Positions 25,571 to 34,186 of a DNA stretch of 64,000 nucleotides are shown piece by piece. The DNA is from JBFHIJ01 sp963678775. Its GTDB lineage: Bacteria; Bacteroidota; Ignavibacteria; Kapaibacteriales; UBA2268. The notes beneath the pieces were generated by a model. The model did not search any database, was not told where the DNA came from, and was given only the letters and a program-made list of their open reading frames with translations. The first letter of the stretch is position 1, and every line of letters begins with the position of its first letter. Location: assembly GCA_963678775.2 (NCBI GenBank), contig CAXXGR010000003.1, positions 1 to 64,000 of the forward strand, written 5' to 3'. The translations under genes were made by a program, and so were the position numbers.

Positions 25571-27661
25571 ATGAATAAAATACTCCTAGCTTTACTTATA
25601 TTAGCTATATCAGTTCCTTCACTGTCAGCGAAGAGACCATCTTTTCCTCCTAAAGAAGATCCTCACCAGAGAGAGGAATGGCTACGCTCAACTTATATTA
25701 GCCCTGAAAATGAAAAAAATATTCCTGAAAACATTGATGAGTTGCAGCGAAACTTTGCTAAATCATTACCTACTGCCTCCGAAGGATACTATGCAAAAGG
25801 TTCTACGATACAGTCTCAAACTTGGCTAAATGCAGGTCCGAATAATATCGGTGGTAGAACTCGTGCGGTAGCTTTTGACGTTAACAATCCTAATATTCTA
25901 ATAGCAGGTGGCGTTTCAGGTGGTATTTGGCGTTCTGTAGATGGTGGTAATTCATGGGTACAAACCACAGGAAAAAAAGAAATTCCTTCTGTTACGACTA
26001 TCGTACAGGATAAAAGACCGGGTAAAAACAATATTTGGTATTTTGCAGGTGGTGAAGTATTAGGTAACTCTGCAGGACAAAGCAAAGGAACTACTTTTCT
26101 TGGGAATGGGATATCTAAATCTACTGATAATGGTTTGACTTGGAAGCCTCTGGAATCTACAACTATAGGTTCTGAAGCAGGCGTATTCGGACGTATTTAC
26201 AGATTAGTTTTAGACCATACAAATCAAGATAAAAGTATTATTTATGCAGCTTGCTACGGTGCTATACTAAGATCTGAAGACGGTGGTGACACATGGGAAA
26301 CTGTCTTAGGCAACTCGGCAAATATCAATAGAGGTCCTCGTTACACAGATTTAGTTATTAATGATAGCGGAACTTTATACGTTAGCCTTAGTAGTAACTC
26401 AGATTCTAATCAATCCGGGTTTTTCCGTTCAACTAATGGTAAAGACTGGGAGAATATTACTCCTGACGAGCTAACCGGCAACTACACTCGCACGGTAATA
26501 GCAGCAGCTCCGGGCGATATGGATTTAGTATATTTCCTAACTATGCACTATGGTAGCGGCGGAGTGTATTGCCCTGACGAGTCTTCCGGTTGCCACACTC
26601 TACTGGCAATGGAATATAATGATGGAGCTGAATGGTATGATCTATCAGAAAACTTACCATACATGAAAATTAAATATATCACCGGAGTTTATAACTCTCA
26701 GAGTGGATATGATATGTGCATAGCTATTAAACCTGATAATCCGGATGTGGTTATTATTGGCGGCACCAACATTTATGTATCTGATTACGCATTCTTTGAT
26801 TCAGACAATACTCAGTGGGTTGCAGGTTATAATCCAAATTACAACCCTTATGTTTATAGTGACCCATCTGTAAAATGGTTAGACATTATCAGCGAATGGC
26901 GTAACATGATGTTCCCTACAGGTGGTTGGGATTTCCATACTATAGTATTTCATCCAACTAACCCAAATATAGTACTTACAGGTAGCGATCATGGCATTCA
27001 CCGCTTAAATAATTTGGAAGAATCTATAGACAATGAAGAGTTTACTTGGGATGATTTGAATAATGGCTATAACACCACTCAGTTTTATGATTGTAGCATC
27101 CACCCTACTGAGGCAGGCAATGAAACAATTGTCGGGGGCATGCAGGATAATGGAACGTGGGCTACTTTCACTTCATCTGTAATGTTTGATGAGATGACAG
27201 GAGGTGATGGTATGCATTCTACAATCAATGAAAACGGTGACATATTAGTATCTTCTCAATCCGGAAACATTATGCGATTGATTTACGAAGACGACGAAAT
27301 GGTAGATGGGTATAACTTTGCACCACAGAGTGACTTGGGTGTTTCTTTTGCATTTTACAATCCATTTGAAATAAATCCAAATGACACAAAAGCAATAGCT
27401 ATGGGTGCAGCCACGGGCTATGTATACTGTAGTGACTATACTAATGAAAGCGCAGCATCATATAATTGGTATTTTAGAGATTTGGGATATGTGAATGTAA
27501 CAAATGTAGCCTTTAGTACAACTCCGGCAAATGTCTTGTACTTAGGTACAAATTATGATGGTCTCTATAGAATTACAGATGTTACTAATTCAAACAGCAC
27601 TGCTGAAAAAATCTCTTACCCCAGCGAAGTGAATTATGCTTACACTGCTGATTGTGGGTAG
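25571..27661 (+). CDS. T9SS-secreted Asp-box beta-propeller protein, paralog 1 (N-terminal part)
   Basis: Exported protein with signal peptide MNKILLALLILAISVPSLSA, then a propeller of sortilin/sialidase type. Several S-x-D-x-G-x-x-W boxes are visible: RSVDGGNSW near residue 120, KSTDNGLTW and RSEDGGDTW. It shares long stretches with the next two genes, for example AGGVSGGIWRSVDGG. The start has AAGGAT upstream and lies 15 bp after obg, without a terminator between. The frame stops at 27661 because one T is missing at 27652-27653; the rest follows in the next frame. The function is unknown: extracellular binding or adhesion is usual for such proteins. Confidence 0.85.
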   Translation: MNKILLALLILAISVPSLSAKRPSFPPKEDPHQREEWLRSTYISPENEKNIPENIDELQRNFAKSLPTASEGYYAKGSTIQSQTWLNAGPNNIGGRTRAVAFDVNNPNILIAGGVSGGIWRSVDGGNSWVQTTGKKEIPSVTTIVQDKRPGKNNIWYFAGGEVLGNSAGQSKGTTFLGNGISKSTDNGLTWKPLESTTIGSEAGVFGRIYRLVLDHTNQDKSIIYAACYGAILRSEDGGDTWETVLGNSANINRGPRYTDLVINDSGTLYVSLSSNSDSNQSGFFRSTNGKDWENITPDELTGNYTRTVIAAAPGDMDLVYFLTMHYGSGGVYCPDESSGCHTLLAMEYNDGAEWYDLSENLPYMKIKYITGVYNSQSGYDMCIAIKPDNPDVVIIGGTNIYVSDYAFFDSDNTQWVAGYNPNYNPYVYSDPSVKWLDIISEWRNMMFPTGGWDFHTIVFHPTNPNIVLTGSDHGIHRLNNLEESIDNEEFTWDDLNNGYNTTQFYDCSIHPTEAGNETIVGGMQDNGTWATFTSSVMFDEMTGGDGMHSTINENGDILVSSQSGNIMRLIYEDDEMVDGYNFAPQSDLGVSFAFYNPFEINPNDTKAIAMGAATGYVYCSDYTNESAASYNWYFRDLGYVNVTNVAFSTTPANVLYLGTNYDGLYRITDVTNSNSTAEKISYPSEVNYAYTADCG

Positions 27662-28329
27662 ATCCTAACGATGCAGATCATTTGATTAGTATACTCTCTA
27701 ACTATAATTCAATGAGTATCCTTGAAACTTATGATGCAGGCGACTCTTGGACTAATCATGGTGGTAATCTGGAAGAAAATGAAAATGGAAGCGGAAACGG
27801 ACCTTCAGTTAGAGCGTATGCTCGTTTAAAGATGGATGATGGAGGTGCAGTACATTTTGTAGGTACTTCAGCCGGACTTTACTCTACCAGAAATCTTGAT
27901 GGAGCTAATACAGTTTGGGTTCGTGAAGGTGAAAACACAATTGGCATGGCAGTTGTATCTCAGATTCATGCACGACAGTCTGATGGGAGAATAGTTGTGT
28001 CTACTCACGGAAACGGAGTATTCAAAACAAACTATGCTACTTCGATAGATGAGTTTGATGCACATTCTTTAGGTTTTGTAGTTTCAGAAGTGTATCCTAA
28101 TCCTGCTTCTCAGCAGATTAACTTCGTTCTGAACTCTGATGTCAATGCTTTTGTTGAAGCTAAGCTGTTAGATATACAAGGCAAAGAAGTGGCTAATATT
28201 CTTTCTGAAGAGTTTACAGGTACAAAAAGAGTTGCTTTTAATGCCAGTCACTTATCTGCTGGTACTTATTTCTTGCATATTAGTGATGGTACTCATTTTG
28301 TTACTAAGAAAGTAAATGTAGTTAGATAA
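27652..28329 (+). CDS. T9SS-secreted propeller protein, paralog 1 (C-terminal part after frameshift)
   Basis: This frame carries the last propeller repeats (ETYDAGDSWTNHGGN; TRNLDGANTVWVREG) and a complete T9SS type A sorting domain (SEVYPNPASQQINF to the final KKVNVVR). Restoring one T gives YTADLWVDPNDADH, which aligns with the PDLWIDPQDN of paralog 3, so the shift point is fixed within a few bases. It has no start of its own and is not an independent gene. A strong terminator follows. Confidence 0.85.
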   Translation: MWVDPNDADHLISILSNYNSMSILETYDAGDSWTNHGGNLEENENGSGNGPSVRAYARLKMDDGGAVHFVGTSAGLYSTRNLDGANTVWVREGENTIGMAVVSQIHARQSDGRIVVSTHGNGVFKTNYATSIDEFDAHSLGFVVSEVYPNPASQQINFVLNSDVNAFVEAKLLDIQGKEVANILSEEFTGTKRVAFNASHLSAGTYFLHISDGTHFVTKKVNVVR

Positions 28330-28351
28330 AATATAGATAAATATCTTAAAT

Positions 28352-28386
28352 AAAAGCGCAAATTTCAAATATTTTGCGCTTTTTTT
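28352..28386 (+). terminator. Terminator between paralogs 1 and 2
   Basis: Perfect stem AAAAGCGCAAA / TTTGCGCTTTT with a 10-nt loop and further T residues. Confidence 0.9.
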
Positions 28387-28393
28387 ATATCAG

Positions 28394-28436
28394 AATACCA
28401 ATGTCTTGGTATTAAATAAAAATTCTCATATCTTTA
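28394..28436 (+). promoter_or_regulatory. Promoter with operator-like palindrome before paralog 2
   Basis: A -33-like TTGG (28406-28409) is separated by 19 bp from TATCTTTA (28429-28436), one base off TAnnTTTG. The inverted repeat AATACCAA-TGTC-TTGGTATT (28394-28413) overlaps the -33 box and could bind a regulator. The ATG lies about 28 nt after the predicted start point. Confidence 0.55.
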
Positions 28437-28470
28437 CTTATTATTCTATTCCACTTTATTAGGGTGCGTT

Positions 28471-31218
28471 ATGATACTTCGTTATTTAACTATTTTATTT
28501 GTATTTATATCAATCAGTTCAGCTTTAGCAGAATCTGAGTTTGAAGATCCTCAAGCCAGAAATCAGTGGTTAGAATCTACTTACCGAAATGAAAATGTCG
28601 ATATACCCCAAGATTTTAAAATTAGGCAAGAAAAGCTCTCCAACTCTCTACCTAATGCCTCAGAAGGGTTATTCACTAAGGGAAGTCAAATCAGTTCTCA
28701 GACTTGGATGCATGCAGGTCCTAATAATGTAGGTGGCAGGACGAGAGCCGTAGAATATGATAGGACTAATCCTGACATTATAATTGCAGGTGGCGTGTCC
28801 GGTGGCATTTGGCGTTCTGTTGACGGTGGAGCTTCGTGGGTACAAACCACTGGTATACATGAAATACCTACTGTAACAGCAATAATTCAAGATCCTCGAC
28901 CTGGTAAAAATAACAATTGGTACTGTGCAGGCGGTGAGCTTAGGGGAAGTTCTGCTTCTATGAACTATTCAGCTGACTATTCAGGAAATGGAATTTATAA
29001 ATCTATTGATAATGGATTTACATGGGAGAGTTATGGGATCACTGGTGATAATCTTCCACAAGTAGGATTTAGATTGGATTATGTTTACAGGTTGGCAATG
29101 GATCCAAATAAATTAGATGAAGATGTATTATATGCTGCCTGCGAAGGCAATATTGTAACTATATCTAACGATGGTAAGAAATTGGAATCAACTTTAGATT
29201 TGGACAATTTTGATTTTTATAATTTAAGCACAGATATTTTAATTACTCCAAGCGGAAAGTTCTTTGTTACCTTAAGTTATGCATCTAAATACAGCAACAT
29301 AGAAACAACGCATTCAGGTGTTTTTTATTCTGAAGATGGTAAACATTGGGAAGACGTAAGTCCTGAAACATTACAACCATCATATAGAATAGTGATGGAC
29401 TATGCAGAATCAAATGATGACATTGTATACTTTTTAAGTTCTAATATTCCTGATTTATCAACTAATTGCAATCCTGATATATTAGGATGTATGTCTATAT
29501 TTAAATTAAATCATACTGATAATACTTTTGAGTGGAGCGATTTTAGCAAAAATATGCCTTACTTTGAAGCAAAACATGTTAATAATACCATTAACCCGCA
29601 ACAAGAATATTGTATGACAATTGCAGTATCTCCGATTGATACAAATACAGTACTTTTAGCTGGAACAAATTGCTTTATTTCTTACAACGGTTTTTCAAAT
29701 AGCGATAGTAGCGCTTGGATTGGTGGATTTAATCCTAAATATGATGGCAATGTTTGGAATGATACTACCAAAACTTTACAAGAAATATATCAGTACGAAC
29801 TTAAAATGATGCATCCAAACAGTGGATGGGATTATCATTGGTTTACTTTTAATCCTGATAATCCAAATGAAGTTATTTCCGCTTCTGATCATGGCTTGCA
29901 TAAACTGGCTGATATTTCATACAATGCTCCCAAAGAGTGGACTGACTTAAATAATGGTTATTGCACTACTCAATTTTACGATTGCGCAATAAATAGAAAG
30001 GAAGCTGGTAATAATGCTATAATAGGTGGCACGCAAGACAATGGTACTTTATGCAATTTTTTCAATACTCTGTCCTTTAATAAATACTGGGGAGGCGATG
30101 GTTTTACATCTTATATTACTGAAGATAATAATATAATATTTTGTGATAATGTCAATATATTTCGATTGCAATTATACCAAGGTCAACCTGTCAGCGGTTC
30201 TATATTATCAATACCCTCTACAGAAAACAATACTTATGGAGTACAGTTTAATACACAGTATGCCATTAATCCATATAACGAGAAAGAACTTACTGTTGCA
30301 ACAGCAAAAGTGATAGCTTATGTAAAAGATATTAGTATTATTAATGCATATAATTACTATGAGTATCACTTTATAGATGACTTAGAGACATCTTGTATTA
30401 AGTATCTTGCTCCAACTCATAATGGAGTTTTGATAGGTACCAGAAATAAAAGGCTTATTAAAGTTAATGATTTATCAAAAGATAATTTCTCGTATGATAT
30501 AATTAGTTTGCCTGATTTTGTTACAGGTAACTTTGTTTCAGATGTTTGGGCAGATCCGCAAGATGTTAATCATTTTATTGCTATAGTTTCTAATTATTTG
30601 TCGCTAGGTATGTTAGAAACATATGACAATGGAGAAACTTGGACTGACCATGGTGGAAATCTTGAAGAATTCCCTGATGGCACGGGTTCAGGTCACTCTT
30701 TCAGAGTTTATAATAAAATGGTTTATGAAGGCGACACATTGCATCTTCTTGGAACTTCTGACGGACTTTTTTCTACTAAAAAATTGGAAGGAGTAAATAC
30801 AGTTTGGCTAAGAGAAGGATCAAATACAATAGGCAAAGCTGTTATAGAAGACATTGAAGTGCGTGAGCTTGACGGTAGAATAGTTATTGCTACTCATGGG
30901 AATGGACTATTCAAAACAAATTATACTACTTCTGTGCAAGACTTCAATGGAGCTAATCTTGGATTTGTTGTATCTGAAGTATTCCCAAATCCTGCTTCTA
31001 ATCAGATAAATTTTGTTCTTAACTCTGATAGTAATGCTTTTGTTGAAGCTAAGCTGTTAGATATGCAAGGCAACGAAGTGGCTAATATTCTTTCTGAAGA
31101 GTTTACAGGTACAAAAAAAGTGTGCTATAATACAAGCAGTTTAGCTACTGGCACTTACTTCTTGCATATTAGTGATGGAAATCATTTTGTAACTAAGAAA
31201 GTAAATATAGTTAGATAA
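28471..31218 (+). CDS. T9SS-secreted Asp-box beta-propeller protein, paralog 2
   Basis: Intact 915-residue exoprotein: signal peptide (MILRYLTILFVFISISSALA), then a short linker region, Asp-box propeller repeats (RSVDGGASW, KSIDNGFTW, YSEDGKHW, ETYDNGETW), and a T9SS type A sorting domain (SEVFPNPASNQINF to KKVNIVR). Conserved blocks shared by all three paralogs include AGGVSGGIWRSVDGG near the start and TQDNGT in the middle. It has its own promoter and terminator, both inside the repeated cassette. Its central region has diverged much more than its ends. The role on the cell surface or in the medium is unknown. Confidence 0.9.
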   Translation: MILRYLTILFVFISISSALAESEFEDPQARNQWLESTYRNENVDIPQDFKIRQEKLSNSLPNASEGLFTKGSQISSQTWMHAGPNNVGGRTRAVEYDRTNPDIIIAGGVSGGIWRSVDGGASWVQTTGIHEIPTVTAIIQDPRPGKNNNWYCAGGELRGSSASMNYSADYSGNGIYKSIDNGFTWESYGITGDNLPQVGFRLDYVYRLAMDPNKLDEDVLYAACEGNIVTISNDGKKLESTLDLDNFDFYNLSTDILITPSGKFFVTLSYASKYSNIETTHSGVFYSEDGKHWEDVSPETLQPSYRIVMDYAESNDDIVYFLSSNIPDLSTNCNPDILGCMSIFKLNHTDNTFEWSDFSKNMPYFEAKHVNNTINPQQEYCMTIAVSPIDTNTVLLAGTNCFISYNGFSNSDSSAWIGGFNPKYDGNVWNDTTKTLQEIYQYELKMMHPNSGWDYHWFTFNPDNPNEVISASDHGLHKLADISYNAPKEWTDLNNGYCTTQFYDCAINRKEAGNNAIIGGTQDNGTLCNFFNTLSFNKYWGGDGFTSYITEDNNIIFCDNVNIFRLQLYQGQPVSGSILSIPSTENNTYGVQFNTQYAINPYNEKELTVATAKVIAYVKDISIINAYNYYEYHFIDDLETSCIKYLAPTHNGVLIGTRNKRLIKVNDLSKDNFSYDIISLPDFVTGNFVSDVWADPQDVNHFIAIVSNYLSLGMLETYDNGETWTDHGGNLEEFPDGTGSGHSFRVYNKMVYEGDTLHLLGTSDGLFSTKKLEGVNTVWLREGSNTIGKAVIEDIEVRELDGRIVIATHGNGLFKTNYTTSVQDFNGANLGFVVSEVFPNPASNQINFVLNSDSNAFVEAKLLDMQGNEVANILSEEFTGTKKVCYNTSSLATGTYFLHISDGNHFVTKKVNIVR

Positions 31219-31240
31219 AATATAGATAGATATCTTAAAT

Positions 31241-31275
31241 AAAAGCGCAAATTTCAAATATTTTGCGCTTTTTTT
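31241..31275 (+). terminator. Terminator between paralogs 2 and 3
   Basis: Same perfect AAAAGCGCAAA / TTTGCGCTTTT hairpin as after paralog 1, followed by T residues. Confidence 0.9.
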
Positions 31276-31282
31276 ATATCAG

Positions 31283-31325
31283 AATACCAATGTCTTGGTA
31301 TTAAATAAAAATTCTCATATCTTTA
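31283..31325 (+). promoter_or_regulatory. Promoter with operator-like palindrome before paralog 3
   Basis: Base-for-base copy of the element before paralog 2: palindrome AATACCAA-TGTC-TTGGTATT overlapping TTGG, then 19 bp, then TATCTTTA. Confidence 0.55.
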
Positions 31326-31359
31326 CTTATTATTCTATTCCACTTTATTAGGGTGCGTT

Positions 31360-34101
31360 ATGATACTTCGTTATTTAACTATTTTATTTGTATTTATATC
31401 AATCAGTTCAGCTTTAGCAGAATCTGAGTTTGAAGATCCACAAGCTCGGCGCGAATGGATAGAATCTACTTATCAAAATGCTAATGTAGAAATGCCTAAT
31501 GATTTTAAGATTAGTCAACAAAAGTTTTCTAATTCGCTACCAAATTCAAGTGAAGGCCTATTCACTAAGGGAAGTCAAATACAATCCCAAACATGGATGT
31601 CGGCAGGACCAAGTAACATTGGTGGAAGATCGAGAGCTGTGGAGTTCGATAAAACAAACCCCAATATTATAATAACCGGTGGAGTATCGGGAGGGATTTG
31701 GCGTTCTGTTGACGGTGGAGCTTCATGGGTACAAACTACAGGAATCCATGAGATAGCTTCTGTTACTGCTATCATTCAAGATCCTCGCCCAAACAAAAAC
31801 AATAACTGGTACTGTGCAGGTGGTGAAATAGGTTCTAATTCTGCATCCATGTCTCATTCTGCATCCTATGCCGGAAATGGAATATATCAATCGACAGATA
31901 ACGGACTCACTTGGCAACCTTATGGTGATACAGGTGATAATCAGCCTCAAGTAAGAGAATTTATTGACAATGTAAATAGATTAGCAATCGACCCAACTAA
32001 TTTGGAAGAAGACATAATATATGTAGCATGTCTTGGTACAATTTTAAGAATTTCTGATGATGGAAATAATATAGAAAAAGCTTTAGATTTAGAGGAGTTG
32101 ACTTTTTATAATATGGCAACTGATATACTTATCACTCCAACCGGAAAATACTATGCAACTCTGAGCTATCATTCCAGATACTCTAATAGAACCACTTCTC
32201 ATTCAGGCATATTTTATTCTGAAAATGGCACAAATTGGGAAGATATTTCACCTGAGTTTTTGCAGCCTTCTTATAGAATAGTTTTAGATTATGCACCTTC
32301 AAACGAAAATATTCTTTATTTCTTGATATCAAATATTAAAGAATTATCAACAGACTGTGCAGATTATCCTCAGTGCAATTCGATTTGTAAATTAGAAATT
32401 GAAGGTAAAGACTTTAAATGGACAAATCTTAGTGATAATCTTCCTTTTTTTGAATCTAAAAACGAATATAATTACTTAATTACTCACAATGATTATTGTA
32501 GCGCCATAAAAGTTGCTCCTAATAATCCTGATATCGTGCTCCTTGCCGGGGCAAATTGCTTTATATCTTATGATGGTTTTTCATCTACAGAAAGAACACA
32601 ATGGATAGCAGGGTATAACCCCAATTGGGATTCAAATAGTTATGCTGATACGACTAAAACATTACAGGAAATTTACCAGGGGATGCTAAATTCTATGTTT
32701 CCAACGGGAGGTTGGGATTTCCACTGGTTCGATTACAACCCTAATAATCCTAAAGAAGTTCTTTCCGCTTCTGATCACGGTATTCATAAATTATCTGATA
32801 TTTCAGAAACAGCAGATAAAAACTGGATTGATTTGAATAATGGATACTGTACAACACAATTTTTTGATTGTGCAATCAATAAACATGTTGCAGGTAGTAA
32901 TGACATAATTGGAGGTATGCAAGACAATAGTACTATGGGAAATATTATTGATAATAATACTTTTATCGATTATTACTCAGGTGACGGGATGCAATGTTAC
33001 ATAACCGGCAGTAATAGTATCATAGTGTCAAGTCAATTTGGCAATATATTAAGATTAAATCTTAATAATGGTGTACCATATAACGGTGCTTTCCTTTTTC
33101 CTAATAACATAAATGCTCTTTCTCCACAGTTTAGAACAATCTTTTCTATAAACAGCATAAATGAAAAAGAGATTGCTATACCGACGAACTCAGCTATATG
33201 TATCTGTAATAACCTTACTAAAGCTATGGCAGATATTACTTTTGATATTCATTTGATCGATAATTTAGATGCTACATCTGTAGAATATGCAAATGTTCCT
33301 GAAAAAGTTTTATATGTAGGAACAAAAAATAAAAGAATTTTTAAGGTAACAGATTTTTCTAAAGACAATTTTTCTTATGACATAATAAATTTACCTGATT
33401 TTGTAACAGGTAACTACATTCCTGATTTATGGATAGACCCCCAAGATAATATGCACTTCATAGCCATAATCTCTAATTACTTAAGTCTTGGTATGCTTGA
33501 AACAAAAGATGGTGGTGAAACTTGGACTGACAACGGTGGCAATTTAGAAGAAAATCCTGATGGCACAGGTGCCGGCCACTCTTTCAGATGCTATGAAAGA
33601 ATGGTTTACGAAGGCGACACGCTTCATTTATTAGGTACTTCTGACGGCCTGTTCTCTACTAAGAAGCTTGAAGGAGCTAATACGATTTGGATGAGAGAAG
33701 GAGCTAATACCATTGGTAAAGCTGTCATAGAAGACATCGAAGTCCGTGAACTGGATGGCAGAATAGTAGTGGCAACACATGGCAATGGGCTATTCAAAAC
33801 AAATTACTCTACTTCTGTAGAAGATTTTGATGGGAGTAACTTAGGTTTTGCAGTCTCTGAAGTATTTCCAAATCCTGCATCTCAGCAGATTAACTTCGTT
33901 CTGAACTCTGATGTCAATGCTTTTGTTGAAGCTAAGCTGTTAGATATACAAGGCAAAGAAGTGGCTAATATACTTTCTGAAGAGTTTACAGGTACTAAAA
34001 GATTAAGCTATAATGCAAGTAACTTAACAGCAGGGACTTATTTCTTGCATATTAGTGACGGTACTCATTTTGTTACTAAGAAAGTAAATATTGTAAGATA
34101 G
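31360..34101 (+). CDS. T9SS-secreted Asp-box beta-propeller protein, paralog 3
   Basis: Intact 913-residue exoprotein, closest in layout to paralog 2. The signal peptide is identical (MILRYLTILFVFISISSALA). Propeller boxes include RSVDGGASW, QSTDNGLTW, YSENGTNW and ETKDGGETW. The sorting domain (SEVFPNPASQQINF to KKVNIVR) is nearly identical at DNA level to that of paralog 1 rather than paralog 2 over its first half. The last gene of the array, it ends at a strong terminator and converges with hcp. Confidence 0.9.
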   Translation: MILRYLTILFVFISISSALAESEFEDPQARREWIESTYQNANVEMPNDFKISQQKFSNSLPNSSEGLFTKGSQIQSQTWMSAGPSNIGGRSRAVEFDKTNPNIIITGGVSGGIWRSVDGGASWVQTTGIHEIASVTAIIQDPRPNKNNNWYCAGGEIGSNSASMSHSASYAGNGIYQSTDNGLTWQPYGDTGDNQPQVREFIDNVNRLAIDPTNLEEDIIYVACLGTILRISDDGNNIEKALDLEELTFYNMATDILITPTGKYYATLSYHSRYSNRTTSHSGIFYSENGTNWEDISPEFLQPSYRIVLDYAPSNENILYFLISNIKELSTDCADYPQCNSICKLEIEGKDFKWTNLSDNLPFFESKNEYNYLITHNDYCSAIKVAPNNPDIVLLAGANCFISYDGFSSTERTQWIAGYNPNWDSNSYADTTKTLQEIYQGMLNSMFPTGGWDFHWFDYNPNNPKEVLSASDHGIHKLSDISETADKNWIDLNNGYCTTQFFDCAINKHVAGSNDIIGGMQDNSTMGNIIDNNTFIDYYSGDGMQCYITGSNSIIVSSQFGNILRLNLNNGVPYNGAFLFPNNINALSPQFRTIFSINSINEKEIAIPTNSAICICNNLTKAMADITFDIHLIDNLDATSVEYANVPEKVLYVGTKNKRIFKVTDFSKDNFSYDIINLPDFVTGNYIPDLWIDPQDNMHFIAIISNYLSLGMLETKDGGETWTDNGGNLEENPDGTGAGHSFRCYERMVYEGDTLHLLGTSDGLFSTKKLEGANTIWMREGANTIGKAVIEDIEVRELDGRIVVATHGNGLFKTNYSTSVEDFDGSNLGFAVSEVFPNPASQQINFVLNSDVNAFVEAKLLDIQGKEVANILSEEFTGTKRLSYNASNLTAGTYFLHISDGTHFVTKKVNIVR

Positions 34102-34132
34102 TCATATTTGAAATTGAATAAATTGAATAAGC

Positions 34133-34167
34133 AAAGGGAGCATTCTTATTAGTGCTCCCTTTTTTTG
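34133..34167 (+). terminator. Terminator after the exoprotein array
   Basis: Perfect stem AAAGGGAGCA / TGCTCCCTTT with a 10-nt loop and a T run; with A residues on its left it may also serve the convergent hcp transcript. Confidence 0.85.
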
Positions 34168-34186
34168 CATACCAATACCAAACTTA

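Larger units (their letters stand above)
28303..28550 (+). repeat. 248-bp near-identical cassette, copy A
   Basis: Covers the last codons of paralog 1, its terminator, the promoter region, and the signal peptide codons of paralog 2. It matches 31192-31439 with only two mismatches (in ATGTAG/ATATAG and GATAA/GATAG). Outside it, the paralogs diverge strongly. Confidence 0.95.
31192..31439 (+). repeat. 248-bp near-identical cassette, copy B
   Basis: Second copy of the block at 28303-28550, exactly 2889 bp downstream, spanning the end of paralog 2, its terminator, the promoter and the signal peptide codons of paralog 3. Confidence 0.95.

Noticed and set aside
27645..27661. Programmed frameshift in paralog 1
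   Set aside because: GGG precedes a stop here too, but a +1 slip would give the wrong frame; the required shift is -1 and no slippery heptamer is present.
28303..31439. Possible CRISPR or insertion-sequence repeats
   Set aside because: Only two copies, 2889 bp apart, containing gene ends, terminator and promoter; no short regular spacers, terminal inverted repeats or transposase.
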